Notes: generated by a model from the sequence alone, not told the origin. Positions 1-7,662 are shown, counted from the first letter of the stretch. The stretch is 13,115 bases of DNA from Dehalococcoidia bacterium UBA1332 (GCA_002306745.1 DBSW01000179.1:1-13115); one strand, 5' to 3'. Translations and numbers: made by a program.

Positions 1-525
1 GCCGCTTTTTCTGTAGTGCTTGCAGTGGTCATTATTAGCTTGATGACCGTGTTCGAACGTGATACTTCTGATCCTCTTTACGTCGCTGGGCGAACCTTAT
101 GGATTCGGGCTGAAGAACCTAAACAGCAACAATACATCACATACTCCGGTCAAGACGGCAATGGCAATGTCTATAACTGGGCTATGAAGCCTTCAGACGA
201 ATCGAATAATGAACTGACTTATGTTAAGGTGACGTTGATTAACCAAACATCTGGAACGGTTAATTTGGTTGTTGATGAGAATTCGGTCAAGCTACTCGAT
301 GGTGATCGGGTAACTTATAAACCTATTAACACTATTGAGAGTGCATATACAGCAGAACGTGCTCCACAATACAACGTTCCTGGATTTGTGCCACTTTGGG
401 GCAGTGTGAAACTGAACGAAGGTGAATTGGTAAGTGGAATGATGGTATTCGAAATGCCACGTGGGAGCACTTTCTCTGAGCTTCGATGGACATCATCTGA
501 TTCTGCTTCAATTAAATACCAGTAA
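1..525 (+). CDS. Membrane-anchored DUF4352-like extracytoplasmic protein (5' end missing)
   Basis: The reading frame is open to the left edge, so the N-terminus lies outside the window; 174 codons are visible before TAA. The first 17 or so visible residues (AAFSVVLAVVIISLMTVF) form a hydrophobic helix, presumably a membrane anchor or uncleaved signal, followed by a charged, polar domain that would sit outside the membrane. That domain resembles the DUF4352/telokin-like beta-sandwich: a strand-rich 'TYVKVTLINQTSG' segment, a 'KLLDGDRVTYKP' turn, and near the end 'LNEGELVSGMMVFEMPRG', the usual 'pGe.v.G.v.Fevp.g' pattern of that family. Such domains are common in surface lipoproteins and anchored proteins of Gram-positives and Chloroflexota, and their function is mostly unknown. 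mutS starts 61 nt downstream and appears to have its own promoter. The family call is by pattern only; the presence of a real gene is much surer than its function. Confidence 0.6.
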   Translation, partial: AAFSVVLAVVIISLMTVFERDTSDPLYVAGRTLWIRAEEPKQQQYITYSGQDGNGNVYNWAMKPSDESNNELTYVKVTLINQTSGTVNLVVDENSVKLLDGDRVTYKPINTIESAYTAERAPQYNVPGFVPLWGSVKLNEGELVSGMMVFEMPRGSTFSELRWTSSDSASIKYQ

Positions 526-571
526 TAACAACTTAGAATTTATTTCCCTCCGATTTGATCCTTGTACGGGT

Positions 572-577
572 TAGAAT
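572..577 (+). promoter_or_regulatory. Candidate -10 element of mutS (leaderless start)
   Basis: TAGAAT, five of six matches to the -10 consensus TATAAT, lies exactly 9 nt before the mutS ATG at 587. There is no Shine-Dalgarno sequence between it and the ATG and no clear -35 hexamer. If it is used, transcription would start within a few bases of the start codon. The spacing is the same as at the rsfS start. Confidence 0.4.
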
Positions 578-586
578 CGCGTTAGC

Positions 587-3256
587 ATGCCAATTACTCC
601 TGAATCACCTGCAGAATCTTCGACTGCAAATAGAGCCAATTCTCGGAAACAGTCGAGTAAGAAGAAAAAATCGTCCGGGAAGAAGCTTTCGCCTGGTCGA
701 CGTCAATTCTTGGAATTCAAATCCAAATATCCTGATTCTTTACTGCTTGTTCGTATGGGCGATTTTTACGAAGCTTTTGATGACGATGCACATATCTTGT
801 CAGAAGTTTTAGGCATTGCTCTTACTGCGCGGGAATCTGGAGCCGGCGGTAAGGCGCCGTTGGCCGGTATTCCGCATCATTCTCTTGAAAATCATCTCGG
901 TACATTAGTGCAAGCTGGACTAAAAATTGCTATCGCCGAACAAACTAGCGACCCCGCGAAATCACGTGGTCTCGTAGATCGTGCAGTGGTCCGTGTTGTC
1001 ACACCTGGAACAGTGTTAGAACCAGCCTTACTTGATCAGAGTTCTAACAATTTTCTTGCCTCCGCTGTATCAAATAATGGGCGTTCAGGTCTCGCATACG
1101 TCGACATATCGACGAGTGAATTCGTAGCCATAGAATTCTCTTCGCTAGATTTACGAGACGAAATTATTAGACTGGCACCCGCTGAGTTGATTGCTGATGC
1201 AGAATCTCAAGGATTGCTTGCCTCATATCGAGAATCAAAAATAACGATCCGCTCTCTTGATGAATCTCGACTCGATACCGAGCTTTCGGCTGCGAGATTA
1301 ATGGAACATTTCAAAGTTAAATCACTCGAGGCATTTGGTTGTGTAGATAAACCTCTGGCTATTGTTGCCGCGTCTTCTGTTCTAGATTTTGTGGCGGATA
1401 CTCAATTTGGATCCATTCCGCAAATCACCTCGTTGAGATCGGATTCTCTAAGTTCATACATGAAACTTGATCAGAAGGCGCTCCGCGATTTGGAAGTTTT
1501 CACTTCTTCGGCCGACCATTCTGATGCTCCAACTCTTTACCGAACTTTGAATTTTTCAAAAACTGCAATGGGTGCAAGAACGCTTAGATCGTTTCTGAAT
1601 CGCCCTCTTTTGAAGCCGGAAGATGTGCAACGACGTCAACAAGTAGTTGCTGCTTTTCATGAAAATCAGACTGCCCGTACTCGTATACAAGATCTTTTAA
1701 GTAAAGTTTCTGATCTGGAGAGACTTACTAATCGGATACGTACCCATACTGCGAATCCAAGAGATCTAGCTTCACTACGAACAGCTCTATCTGTGATCCC
1801 TGCATTGATAAACGAGCTACCAGACAACGTTACACCCGGTGGTAGTGTTGTTGGGAAGCTTTATCCATCCATAGAAACCGTCGAATTACTCAAGGTTTCA
1901 ATTGATGATGATCCATCTATAACGGTAGGTGAAGGTTCAGCTATCAAAAAAGGATTCAACGAAGAACTGGATGAGGTACGTGCTCTTTCTGGTGATACAC
2001 GTTCGCGAATAGCAGAACTAGAATCTTTTTACCGTGAATCGACTAGTATCAAAAGCCTGAAAATCGGTTACAACCGGGTTTTTGGTTATTACCTTGAAGT
2101 TAGCAAAGTGAACATCCACCTAGTTCCCGACACGTTCGAACGACGGCAAACTCTGGTGAATGGTGAACGCTTCATCACTCCAGAATTGAAAGATCTGGAG
2201 TCCAAGATATTGACAGCGAGAGATCGGATCAGTGAGCTTGAGCGCACATTGTTTTTAAAAATATGTGATGAACTCGCGCATCACAGTGATCGTATTATGG
2301 AAACTGCTAAAACGATAGGTGTTCTAGACGCGCTTATTTCTATGGCTCAAGCAGCGGCTCAAAATGGTTGGGTACGTCCGTTTGTTGATGGTGACACTGA
2401 ACTCGAAATTGAAAATGGTCGTCATCCAGTTGTGGAATCCGCACTTGGGCCAGGGCGTTTCGTGCCTAACGACGTAGCACTATCAAATTCGCTACGTCAA
2501 GTAATGATTATCACCGGACCAAACATGTCAGGTAAGTCGACATATATACGTCAGGTAGCTGTTTTGGTTTTGTTGGCTCAGGTTGGTAGTTTCATTCCCG
2601 CTAAAAAAGCTCGCATAGGTGTCGTGGATCGAATTTTTACACGAGCTGGACTATCTGACGACATCTCGGGTGGTCAGTCGACTTTTATGGTTGAGATGGT
2701 TGAGACCGCCTCTATTCTTAATCAGGCGACGAATCGATCACTCGCTGTTCTGGATGAGATTGGTAGGGGAACATCGACTTACGATGGTCTCGCTATTGCA
2801 AGATCCGTCGTTGAACATATTCACAATTCACCTAAACTTGGTTGCAAAACTCTTTTCGCCACTCATTATCATGAGCTGACCGAACTTGCAGATCAATTGG
2901 CACGTGCACATAATCTGCGGGTTGCTGTTACGGAAGAAAATGGTGAAGTTGTTTTTCTACACGAGATTATCTCAGGTGGTGCAGATCGTTCATATGGTGT
3001 GCATGTTGCGCGTTTAGCAGGAATGCCAGGACAAGTTGTAAGCCGGGCATGGGATCTACTTAATGAATTAGAAAATAGCGGTGGCAACCGAATCAAACCC
3101 ACAGGGGTACAATTACAGATGTCGTTTTACGAATCTGAATCTAGGCTTGACGTCCTCGAACATATCAAGGATCTAGATATTGCCAATATGACTCCTGTTG
3201 AAGCTATGAATGCACTTGTTCAGATCCAAGAAAAGATAAACCCTAGTGATAGCTAA
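587..3256 (+). CDS. mutS: DNA mismatch repair protein MutS
   Basis: MutS recognises base mismatches and small loops as a dimer clamp and uses ATP to signal to MutL. At 889 residues it is slightly longer than E. coli MutS (853). Residues 1-35 are a Ser/Lys-rich, probably disordered extension. The mismatch-binding motif RMGDFYEAF follows at 56-64, with the wedge Phe60 and Glu62 of the Phe-X-Glu motif. The connector, lever and clamp regions fill the middle. The ATPase domain shows Walker A GPNMSGKS (644-651), the SGGQSTFMVEM signature, Walker B VLDEIGRGTSTYDG (Asp723, Glu724) and ATHYHEL from 758. The C-terminus (about 840-889) has the helical TPVEAMNALVQIQEK segment, related to the dimer/tetramer region. 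The Phe-X-Glu motif marks it as true MutS1, not MutS2. ATG 587 is the only reasonable start; it lacks a ribosome-binding site. No mutL lies in the window. Confidence 0.98.
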   Translation: MPITPESPAESSTANRANSRKQSSKKKKSSGKKLSPGRRQFLEFKSKYPDSLLLVRMGDFYEAFDDDAHILSEVLGIALTARESGAGGKAPLAGIPHHSLENHLGTLVQAGLKIAIAEQTSDPAKSRGLVDRAVVRVVTPGTVLEPALLDQSSNNFLASAVSNNGRSGLAYVDISTSEFVAIEFSSLDLRDEIIRLAPAELIADAESQGLLASYRESKITIRSLDESRLDTELSAARLMEHFKVKSLEAFGCVDKPLAIVAASSVLDFVADTQFGSIPQITSLRSDSLSSYMKLDQKALRDLEVFTSSADHSDAPTLYRTLNFSKTAMGARTLRSFLNRPLLKPEDVQRRQQVVAAFHENQTARTRIQDLLSKVSDLERLTNRIRTHTANPRDLASLRTALSVIPALINELPDNVTPGGSVVGKLYPSIETVELLKVSIDDDPSITVGEGSAIKKGFNEELDEVRALSGDTRSRIAELESFYRESTSIKSLKIGYNRVFGYYLEVSKVNIHLVPDTFERRQTLVNGERFITPELKDLESKILTARDRISELERTLFLKICDELAHHSDRIMETAKTIGVLDALISMAQAAAQNGWVRPFVDGDTELEIENGRHPVVESALGPGRFVPNDVALSNSLRQVMIITGPNMSGKSTYIRQVAVLVLLAQVGSFIPAKKARIGVVDRIFTRAGLSDDISGGQSTFMVEMVETASILNQATNRSLAVLDEIGRGTSTYDGLAIARSVVEHIHNSPKLGCKTLFATHYHELTELADQLARAHNLRVAVTEENGEVVFLHEIISGGADRSYGVHVARLAGMPGQVVSRAWDLLNELENSGGNRIKPTGVQLQMSFYESESRLDVLEHIKDLDIANMTPVEAMNALVQIQEKINPSDS

Positions 3257-3277
3257 TTTGACCCGTTAGTTTCTATA

Positions 3278-3375
3278 CATTCCAACCTTTGATTGAAATT
3301 CGTTGTAGCATGCCCGTAAGTCTTTAATCGTTTTGTCTCTGTAATCGCTAAGATTCTTATTCGGAGGTTGGAATG
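3278..3375 (+). promoter_or_regulatory. Leader inverted repeat that can mask the RBS and start codon of the downstream oxidoreductase gene
   Basis: CATTCCAACCT at 3278-3288 is the exact reverse complement of AGGTTGGAATG at 3365-3375. The right arm covers the last three bases of the GGAGG Shine-Dalgarno (3363-3367) and the whole ATG (3373-3375). In an mRNA that includes both arms they could form an 11-bp helix closing a loop of 76 nt and block translation. The complementarity is seen directly; the regulatory role is inferred and depends on transcription starting upstream of 3278, for example by read-through from mutS. Confidence 0.4.
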
Positions 3376-4449
3376 GAACTCGGGTTTTTTACTATGCCCT
3401 TGCACCCGCCTGGAGCTAATCACGCGGATACCCTTGAGGCTGATCTTGAACAGCTAGTCTATTTAGATCAACTCGGTTATTCTGAGGCATGGATAGGCGA
3501 GCATTACACAGCGGAATGGGAAAACATCCCTGCACCCGATCTTCTGATCGCTCAGGCACTTGGAGTGACTTCTCAAATTAGGCTTGGCACGGGTGTTACC
3601 TGTATGCCTAATCATGATCCTTTTTATATCGCTCATCGGATAGCACAGCTCGACCAGATGTCACGTGGACGAATCAATTGGGGAATCGGTTCTGGTGGAT
3701 TCCCTGGCGACCTGCACGTTAACGGATTTGATCCAAAGTCTGGTGACAATAGGAAAATGACTAGAGAAGCTGTAGAAGTTGTACTTCAGCTATGGAAAAA
3801 TCCAGAACCCGGTAATTACAAAAGCGCATGGTGGGATTTCAATATTCCTGAACCTGAAGGCGACATAGCTTTACGTGTCCACCTCAAACCGTATCAGGAA
3901 CCTCATCCACCTATAGGAGTAGCTGGAGTTTCACCAAAGTCAGAGACGCTTGCGATGGCGGGGCGCCGTGGTTGGTTGCCAATGAGTATCAACTTCGTAC
4001 CAGAACCGATGTTGCGATCCCACTGGCTTGCGGTTGGGGAAGGTGCTTCGAGCGCCGGAACATCTGCTGATCGTAAAAACTGGCGAATATCACGTGAAGT
4101 TATTGTTGCTGATTCCAGTAAAGAAGCACGTAAACAGGCGCTTACTGGAACTCTCGCTAGAGATATGGAAGGGTACTTTCTTAGGCTGTTGCCACGTTCA
4201 AATATGCTCGGAATATTGAAAATCGATCCTAATATGCCGGATTCAGATGTCACACTCGACTATCTGGTTGACAACATTTTCCTTGTTGGTTCGCCGGAAG
4301 AGGTAGCTGATAAGGTGATGTCTTTGCAAGAATCTGTTGGTGGCTTTGGCACTTTGTTGGCAATGGGTCATGAGTGGGATCCCAAAGGTTTTTGGGAGAC
4401 ATCTATGGCTCTGCTAAAAAATGAAGTCATGCCAAAGCTTAATGTTTGA
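3373..4449 (+). CDS. LLM-class flavin-dependent oxidoreductase (luciferase-like monooxygenase)
   Basis: A 358-residue protein of the bacterial luciferase-like superfamily, TIM-barrel enzymes that use reduced FMN or F420 to oxidise organic substrates. Visible family features are the N-terminal strand MELGFFTMPLHPP, SEAWIGEHY (37-45) with the conserved Glu-His, TSQIRLGTGVTCMPNHDPF (66-84), and AQLDQMSRGRINWGIGSGGFPGD (91-113), the flavin-binding 'lD.lS.GR...G.G.G' block. The C-terminal part has GSPEEVADKVMSLQESVGGFGTLL (306-329), the usual end of the barrel. Length is normal. It most resembles the LimB-type limonene hydroxylase branch, but the substrate cannot be read from sequence. The ATG at 3373 is fixed by GGAGG five bases upstream. 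It lies 116 nt after mutS, and the leader carries an unusual inverted repeat (3278-3375). Expansion of this superfamily is a known trait of SAR202 Chloroflexota. Confidence 0.9.
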   Translation: MELGFFTMPLHPPGANHADTLEADLEQLVYLDQLGYSEAWIGEHYTAEWENIPAPDLLIAQALGVTSQIRLGTGVTCMPNHDPFYIAHRIAQLDQMSRGRINWGIGSGGFPGDLHVNGFDPKSGDNRKMTREAVEVVLQLWKNPEPGNYKSAWWDFNIPEPEGDIALRVHLKPYQEPHPPIGVAGVSPKSETLAMAGRRGWLPMSINFVPEPMLRSHWLAVGEGASSAGTSADRKNWRISREVIVADSSKEARKQALTGTLARDMEGYFLRLLPRSNMLGILKIDPNMPDSDVTLDYLVDNIFLVGSPEEVADKVMSLQESVGGFGTLLAMGHEWDPKGFWETSMALLKNEVMPKLNV

Positions 4450-4559
4450 TTAATGGTCGTATTTGTTGTCTTGAATCCGCTGATTAATCGAGGCGACTAG
4501 ATAATTTTAGGTTCCAACAAACTTTCTACTTTGAGGCACGTCTCTTCCAGGTCAATTTT

Positions 4560-4563
4560 GGAG
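4560..4563 (+). promoter_or_regulatory. Shine-Dalgarno fixing the TTG start of the metallo-hydrolase
   Basis: GGAG ends 8 nt before TTG at 4572. An in-frame TGA at 4566-4568 rules out any start further upstream, and the next in-frame TTG (4590) would remove the first beta strand, so TTG 4572 is the start. Confidence 0.7.
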
Positions 4564-4571
4564 TTTGATTT

Positions 4572-5195
4572 TTGATAAATATTCAAGTCTTGCAAGTTGG
4601 ACCACTGTCGACGAATTGTTATGTATTGAGTGATCCAGAGACAAATCAGTGTTTGATTATTGATCCAGGAGGGGATGCGGAATGCATCCAAGACTACTTA
4701 GACACCCATGGCATCAATCCGCAGGTCATACTTGCTACACATTCACACGCTGACCACACAGGCGCAGTGAAAATCCTTGTAGAGCGGTATGGCAGTCAAT
4801 TCATGATTGGACTAGGTGACGTAGGTTCAGTTAACCGGCAAATGGATTGGCTAGTTAGCATGATCGATGGTTTTCAAGACCCTCCACAACCGGATAAGAA
4901 GCTTGAGCATCGCGATAAATTTGATGTCGGTGGTATTAGCGTTGAAGTGTTGTCTACCCCTGGACATACTCCTGGAAGTAGCTGTTTTTTAGTAGGCGAT
5001 AATGTATTCACAGGTGATACTTTGTTCAGAGAGTCTATAGGTCGCTTTGATTTTCCTGGCGGCAGCGAGGCACAAGAGATAGAAAGCATTAAAAACATTT
5101 TGTTTGCGCTAGATGATGAGACAGTTGTTTTTCCTGGCCACGGGCCGTCTACCTCTATTGGACATGAAAAACTTGCCAATAGTTTCGTACGCTAG
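4572..5195 (+). CDS. MBL-fold metallo-hydrolase, YcbL/glyoxalase-II-like
   Basis: A 207-residue metallo-beta-lactamase-fold hydrolase in the short glyoxalase-II-like (YcbL) group, which typically binds one or two Zn or Fe ions and cleaves thioesters such as S-lactoylglutathione or related esters. The metal-binding set is complete: HSHADH (His57, His59, Asp61, His62), STPGHTPGS (His132), FTGDTLF (Asp149) and VFPGHGPSTSIG (His190). The C-terminal 'PGHGP.T.IG.E...N.F' ending is typical of YcbL-like proteins, which lack the long C-terminal helical domain of classical glyoxalase II. Translation starts at TTG with a GGAG upstream. It is 122 nt downstream of the oxidoreductase gene on the same strand, so co-transcription is possible but not shown. 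The natural substrate is unknown. A strong hairpin lies 17 nt after the stop codon. Confidence 0.93.
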   Translation: MINIQVLQVGPLSTNCYVLSDPETNQCLIIDPGGDAECIQDYLDTHGINPQVILATHSHADHTGAVKILVERYGSQFMIGLGDVGSVNRQMDWLVSMIDGFQDPPQPDKKLEHRDKFDVGGISVEVLSTPGHTPGSSCFLVGDNVFTGDTLFRESIGRFDFPGGSEAQEIESIKNILFALDDETVVFPGHGPSTSIGHEKLANSFVR

Positions 5196-5212
5196 AAGGT
5201 GTCAATGTATGC

Positions 5213-5247
5213 ATCAGGGCCAGAATCGACTAGATTCTGGCCCTGAT
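5213..5247. terminator. Perfect 15-bp hairpin, likely bidirectional terminator
   Basis: ATCAGGGCCAGAATC (5213-5227) and GATTCTGGCCCTGAT (5233-5247) are perfect reverse complements around a 5-nt loop (GACTA). The hairpin lies between the stop codons of two convergent genes (5195 and 5276), where a shared terminator is expected. Neither side has a real T-run, so it may act as a factor-assisted terminator or an mRNA 3'-end stabiliser rather than a textbook intrinsic terminator. Confidence 0.75.
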
Positions 5248-5275
5248 TGATTTGAATAGCTATTTAGGTAACCGC

Positions 5276-7378
5276 CTAAACGAATAGTGGTCCAAAAATT
5301 AGTGACACCACAGCCATGAGCTTCAACAGAATGTTGATTGCAGGACCGGAAGTATCTTTGAAAGGATCTCCTACTGTGTCACCGGTTACAGCTGCGGCAT
5401 GAGTGTCTGATCCCTTACCTCCGTAATTACCCAGTTCGACGAATTTCTTTGCGTTGTCCCATGCTCCACCAGCGTTCGCCATGAAAATAGCAAGTAGGAA
5501 CCCTGACACAATTGAACCTGCTAGCATGCCACCAAGAGCGGCAGCACCCATGACGGCTCCAATGGCGATCGGCGCGATGATTGCGATCATTCCTGGGACG
5601 ATCATTGCTTTCAGTGATCCTTCGGTGCTAATGGCAACTGCTCTAGCGGCATCTGGCTTAACACCTTCTTGCCCTTCCCGTAGGCCCGGTATTTCACGGA
5701 ACTGACGTCTTACTTCTTCGATCATTGATCCAGCCGCAGTACCAACTGCTTGCATGGTAAGTCCAGAGAATAGGAAAGGTAGGAGCCCTCCTATAAGTGT
5801 TCCTATAAGAACTTTAGGCTGCATCAGGTCAAGTTCAGTGACCCCGGTCACAAATCCGTAAGCCACTAGAAGTGCCAGGGCTGTCAGCACAGCGGACCCA
5901 ATGGCAAAACCTTTACCAGTGGCGGCAGTAGTGTTTCCAAGGGCATCCAGAGCATCAGTCCGTTCTCGTACTTCAGGGTCAAGGTGAGCCTGTTCTGCGA
6001 TTCCACCTGCGTTATCTGCTACAGGACCGTAAGCATCAGTTGCTAGAGTGATTCCCAATGTGGAAAGCATACCTACCGCTGCGAGACCGATTCCGTAGAG
6101 TCCCGCAAGATCGTTAGCAATATAGATACCAACAGCGATCGCTACCGCCGGGATAACTGTGCTGTAGAGACCGATAGCGATACCAGCGATAATCGTTGAT
6201 GGGTGCCCCGTCTCTGATTGCTGAGCAATCCATTTCACTGGATTGAACTCCCACGATCCTATTTTTAGCCCTTCATAGGAAGTAAACCACTCTGTTGAAG
6301 TTCCGATTACCTGTCCAACTATGATGCCTGTTACGACGACCCAGAAAAGATCGAATTCCAGATTTTCGTTCATGTTTATATATACGGCTGTACCGATTAA
6401 CGAAAGTGCGCCAGCTCCGAAGATACCGTATCTAAGGGTCCAGAGAAGTTTGCCCATATCCGCGTTGTCACCGGTTCGAACTAGGAACATGCCGAGAATC
6501 GACGAAATAATTCCAACCCCTGCGATTACAAGCGGTAGTATCGCCCTTGAGGCATCTACATCGAATTCTAGGCTTTCGATAACACCGGTTGAGGTAACGG
6601 TGAAAAATGCCAACGAGATGGTGGCGATGATCGAGCCCACGTAAGATTCAAAAAGATCAGCACCCATACCGGCTACGTCTCCGACGTTATCTCCTACATT
6701 GTCAGCAACCACGGCAGGGTTTCTTGGGTCGTCTTCGTCGAGTCCAGCTTCTACCTTTCCAACTAAGTCAGCACCAACGTCAGCGGCTTTGGTATATATT
6801 CCTCCACCCACACGCGCAAACAATGCGATAGATGACGCGCCGAATCCAAATCCAGCGATTACATTTGGGTTCTCGAACACAATCCATAGAACAGACACAC
6901 CAACGATACCTATACCTACTACTGTCAGTCCCATAACTGCGCCAGTGCTGAATGCAACTTGAAGTGCCTTGTTGAGGCCAGTTTGGGCTGCAGTTGCAGT
7001 TCTAGTATTTCCTCTGACAGCAATGCTCATACCGATAAAACCGGCGAGCCCGGAGCCAATTGCCCCTAGAAGGTAGGCGATTGCAGTCCATGGACCTTGA
7101 GAGGTCATTGCACCACCCTCGCCGAGTCCTTTAATTGTGGCATTGTCGAGAATGTTGTAGTCGATAAAAAGCGCTAATACTGCGAAAATAATGACTACAA
7201 ATACAGCAAGTATCGAATATTCCTTTCGAAGGAATGCAGCCGAACCTTCCTGTATGAGTTCCCCAATAGCAACAACCTCCTGTTTGCCTTGAGATTGACG
7301 CAGTACTCGCATCGCGAGAAGAGCAGCTGTAACAAGCCCTACCCCTCCTGCTGCGATTGCAAGGAAGATGGATTCCAT
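5276..7378 (-). CDS. hppA: Membrane-bound K+-dependent ion-pumping pyrophosphatase
   Basis: A 700-residue, very hydrophobic integral membrane protein of about 16 helices that couples PPi hydrolysis to pumping H+ and/or Na+ across the membrane. The diagnostic blocks are present: GGGIYTKAADVGADLVGKVE (191-210), DNVGDNVGDVAGMGADLFESY (226-246) with the PPi/Mg-binding Asp cluster, DAYGPVADNAGGIAE (448-462), GNTTAATGKGFAIGSA (481-496) and GDTVGDPFKDTSGP (666-679). Ala485 and Gly488 occupy the positions that are Lys and Thr in K+-independent enzymes, so this one should need K+. The gate Glu is at 244 (helix position 6.53), and the plant-type Glu position (6.57) is Gly248. This fits Na+-, Na+/H+- and some bacterial H+-pumping groups; the ion cannot be fixed by eye. 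ATG 7378 has GGAGA (7386-7390, minus strand) seven bases upstream. It is a single-gene unit convergent with the metallo-hydrolase. Confidence 0.98.
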   Translation of the reverse strand: MESIFLAIAAGGVGLVTAALLAMRVLRQSQGKQEVVAIGELIQEGSAAFLRKEYSILAVFVVIIFAVLALFIDYNILDNATIKGLGEGGAMTSQGPWTAIAYLLGAIGSGLAGFIGMSIAVRGNTRTATAAQTGLNKALQVAFSTGAVMGLTVVGIGIVGVSVLWIVFENPNVIAGFGFGASSIALFARVGGGIYTKAADVGADLVGKVEAGLDEDDPRNPAVVADNVGDNVGDVAGMGADLFESYVGSIIATISLAFFTVTSTGVIESLEFDVDASRAILPLVIAGVGIISSILGMFLVRTGDNADMGKLLWTLRYGIFGAGALSLIGTAVYINMNENLEFDLFWVVVTGIIVGQVIGTSTEWFTSYEGLKIGSWEFNPVKWIAQQSETGHPSTIIAGIAIGLYSTVIPAVAIAVGIYIANDLAGLYGIGLAAVGMLSTLGITLATDAYGPVADNAGGIAEQAHLDPEVRERTDALDALGNTTAATGKGFAIGSAVLTALALLVAYGFVTGVTELDLMQPKVLIGTLIGGLLPFLFSGLTMQAVGTAAGSMIEEVRRQFREIPGLREGQEGVKPDAARAVAISTEGSLKAMIVPGMIAIIAPIAIGAVMGAAALGGMLAGSIVSGFLLAIFMANAGGAWDNAKKFVELGNYGGKGSDTHAAAVTGDTVGDPFKDTSGPAINILLKLMAVVSLIFGPLFV

Positions 7379-7509
7379 TTGATTTTCTCCGGAATAAAAA
7401 ATCCTTCGGCGACTTGTGTTAGTGCCTAGGGAATATAGGTATTTGATGATGGGAAATCAGAGCGCCGAATCGTCGTTACGAAGAAGCACCCTGATTATTA
7501 CCAAATTTT

Positions 7510-7540
7510 ATCGGACCAAAGCATGCTAGCGTTGGCCGAT
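7510..7540. repeat. Bulged 9-bp inverted repeat in the hppA/cyclase gap
   Basis: ATCGG(A)CCAA (7510-7519) pairs with TTGGCCGAT (7532-7540), with A7515 as a single bulge. The loop contains the palindrome AGCATGCT (7520-7527). No T-run follows on either strand, so it is not an evident terminator. It overlaps the possible remnant open frame. Confidence 0.35.
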
Positions 7541-7554
7541 TTATCAGTCAACGA

Positions 7555-7619
7555 AATTCGTAACGGATTGCAAGCATTGATCTCCACGGAGACTCTCATC
7601 GGAGTTAAATCCGTGAATT
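7555..7619. repeat. Bulged 12-bp inverted repeat enclosing two small hairpins
   Basis: AATTC(GTA)ACGGATT (7555-7569) pairs with AATCCGTGAATT (7608-7619), leaving a 3-nt bulge. Within the 38-nt interior, TCTC-CACG-GAGA (7581-7592) and ACTC-TCATCG-GAGT (7592-7605) could form two short stems that share one base, giving a branched fold. It is too short for a tRNA. It may be a structured RNA, a binding site, or coincidence inside a decayed gene. Confidence 0.3.
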
Positions 7620-7662
7620 CTTAAGGACGCGGGCAAGGCGGTTTTTTGGTTATACCTAATGG

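Larger units (their letters stand above)
7439..7624 (+). pseudogene. Possible remnant or frameshifted small gene (open frame without start codon)
   Basis: This frame is open for 61 codons after an in-frame TAG at 7436, and ends at TAA 7622. Its translation is protein-like, with segments such as RRIVVTKKHPDYYQILSDQ and LALADLSVNEIRNGL. No ATG, GTG or TTG occurs in frame before ATG 7523, which alone would give only 33 residues and has no Shine-Dalgarno. An ATG at 7446 with AGG six bases upstream lies in another frame, so a frameshift could join it to this frame. I do not recognise a family. A chance open frame of this size is also quite possible. Confidence 0.2.

Noticed and set aside
3903..4253. 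116-codon minus-strand open frame inside the oxidoreductase gene
   Set aside because: It is a shadow of a well-conserved plus-strand gene, has no ribosome-binding site and no recognisable motif.
7563..7614. tRNA-like cloverleaf suggested by a 7-bp outer stem with internal hairpins
   Set aside because: The span is only 52 nt, there is no T-loop sequence and no proper anticodon arm, so it cannot be a normal tRNA.
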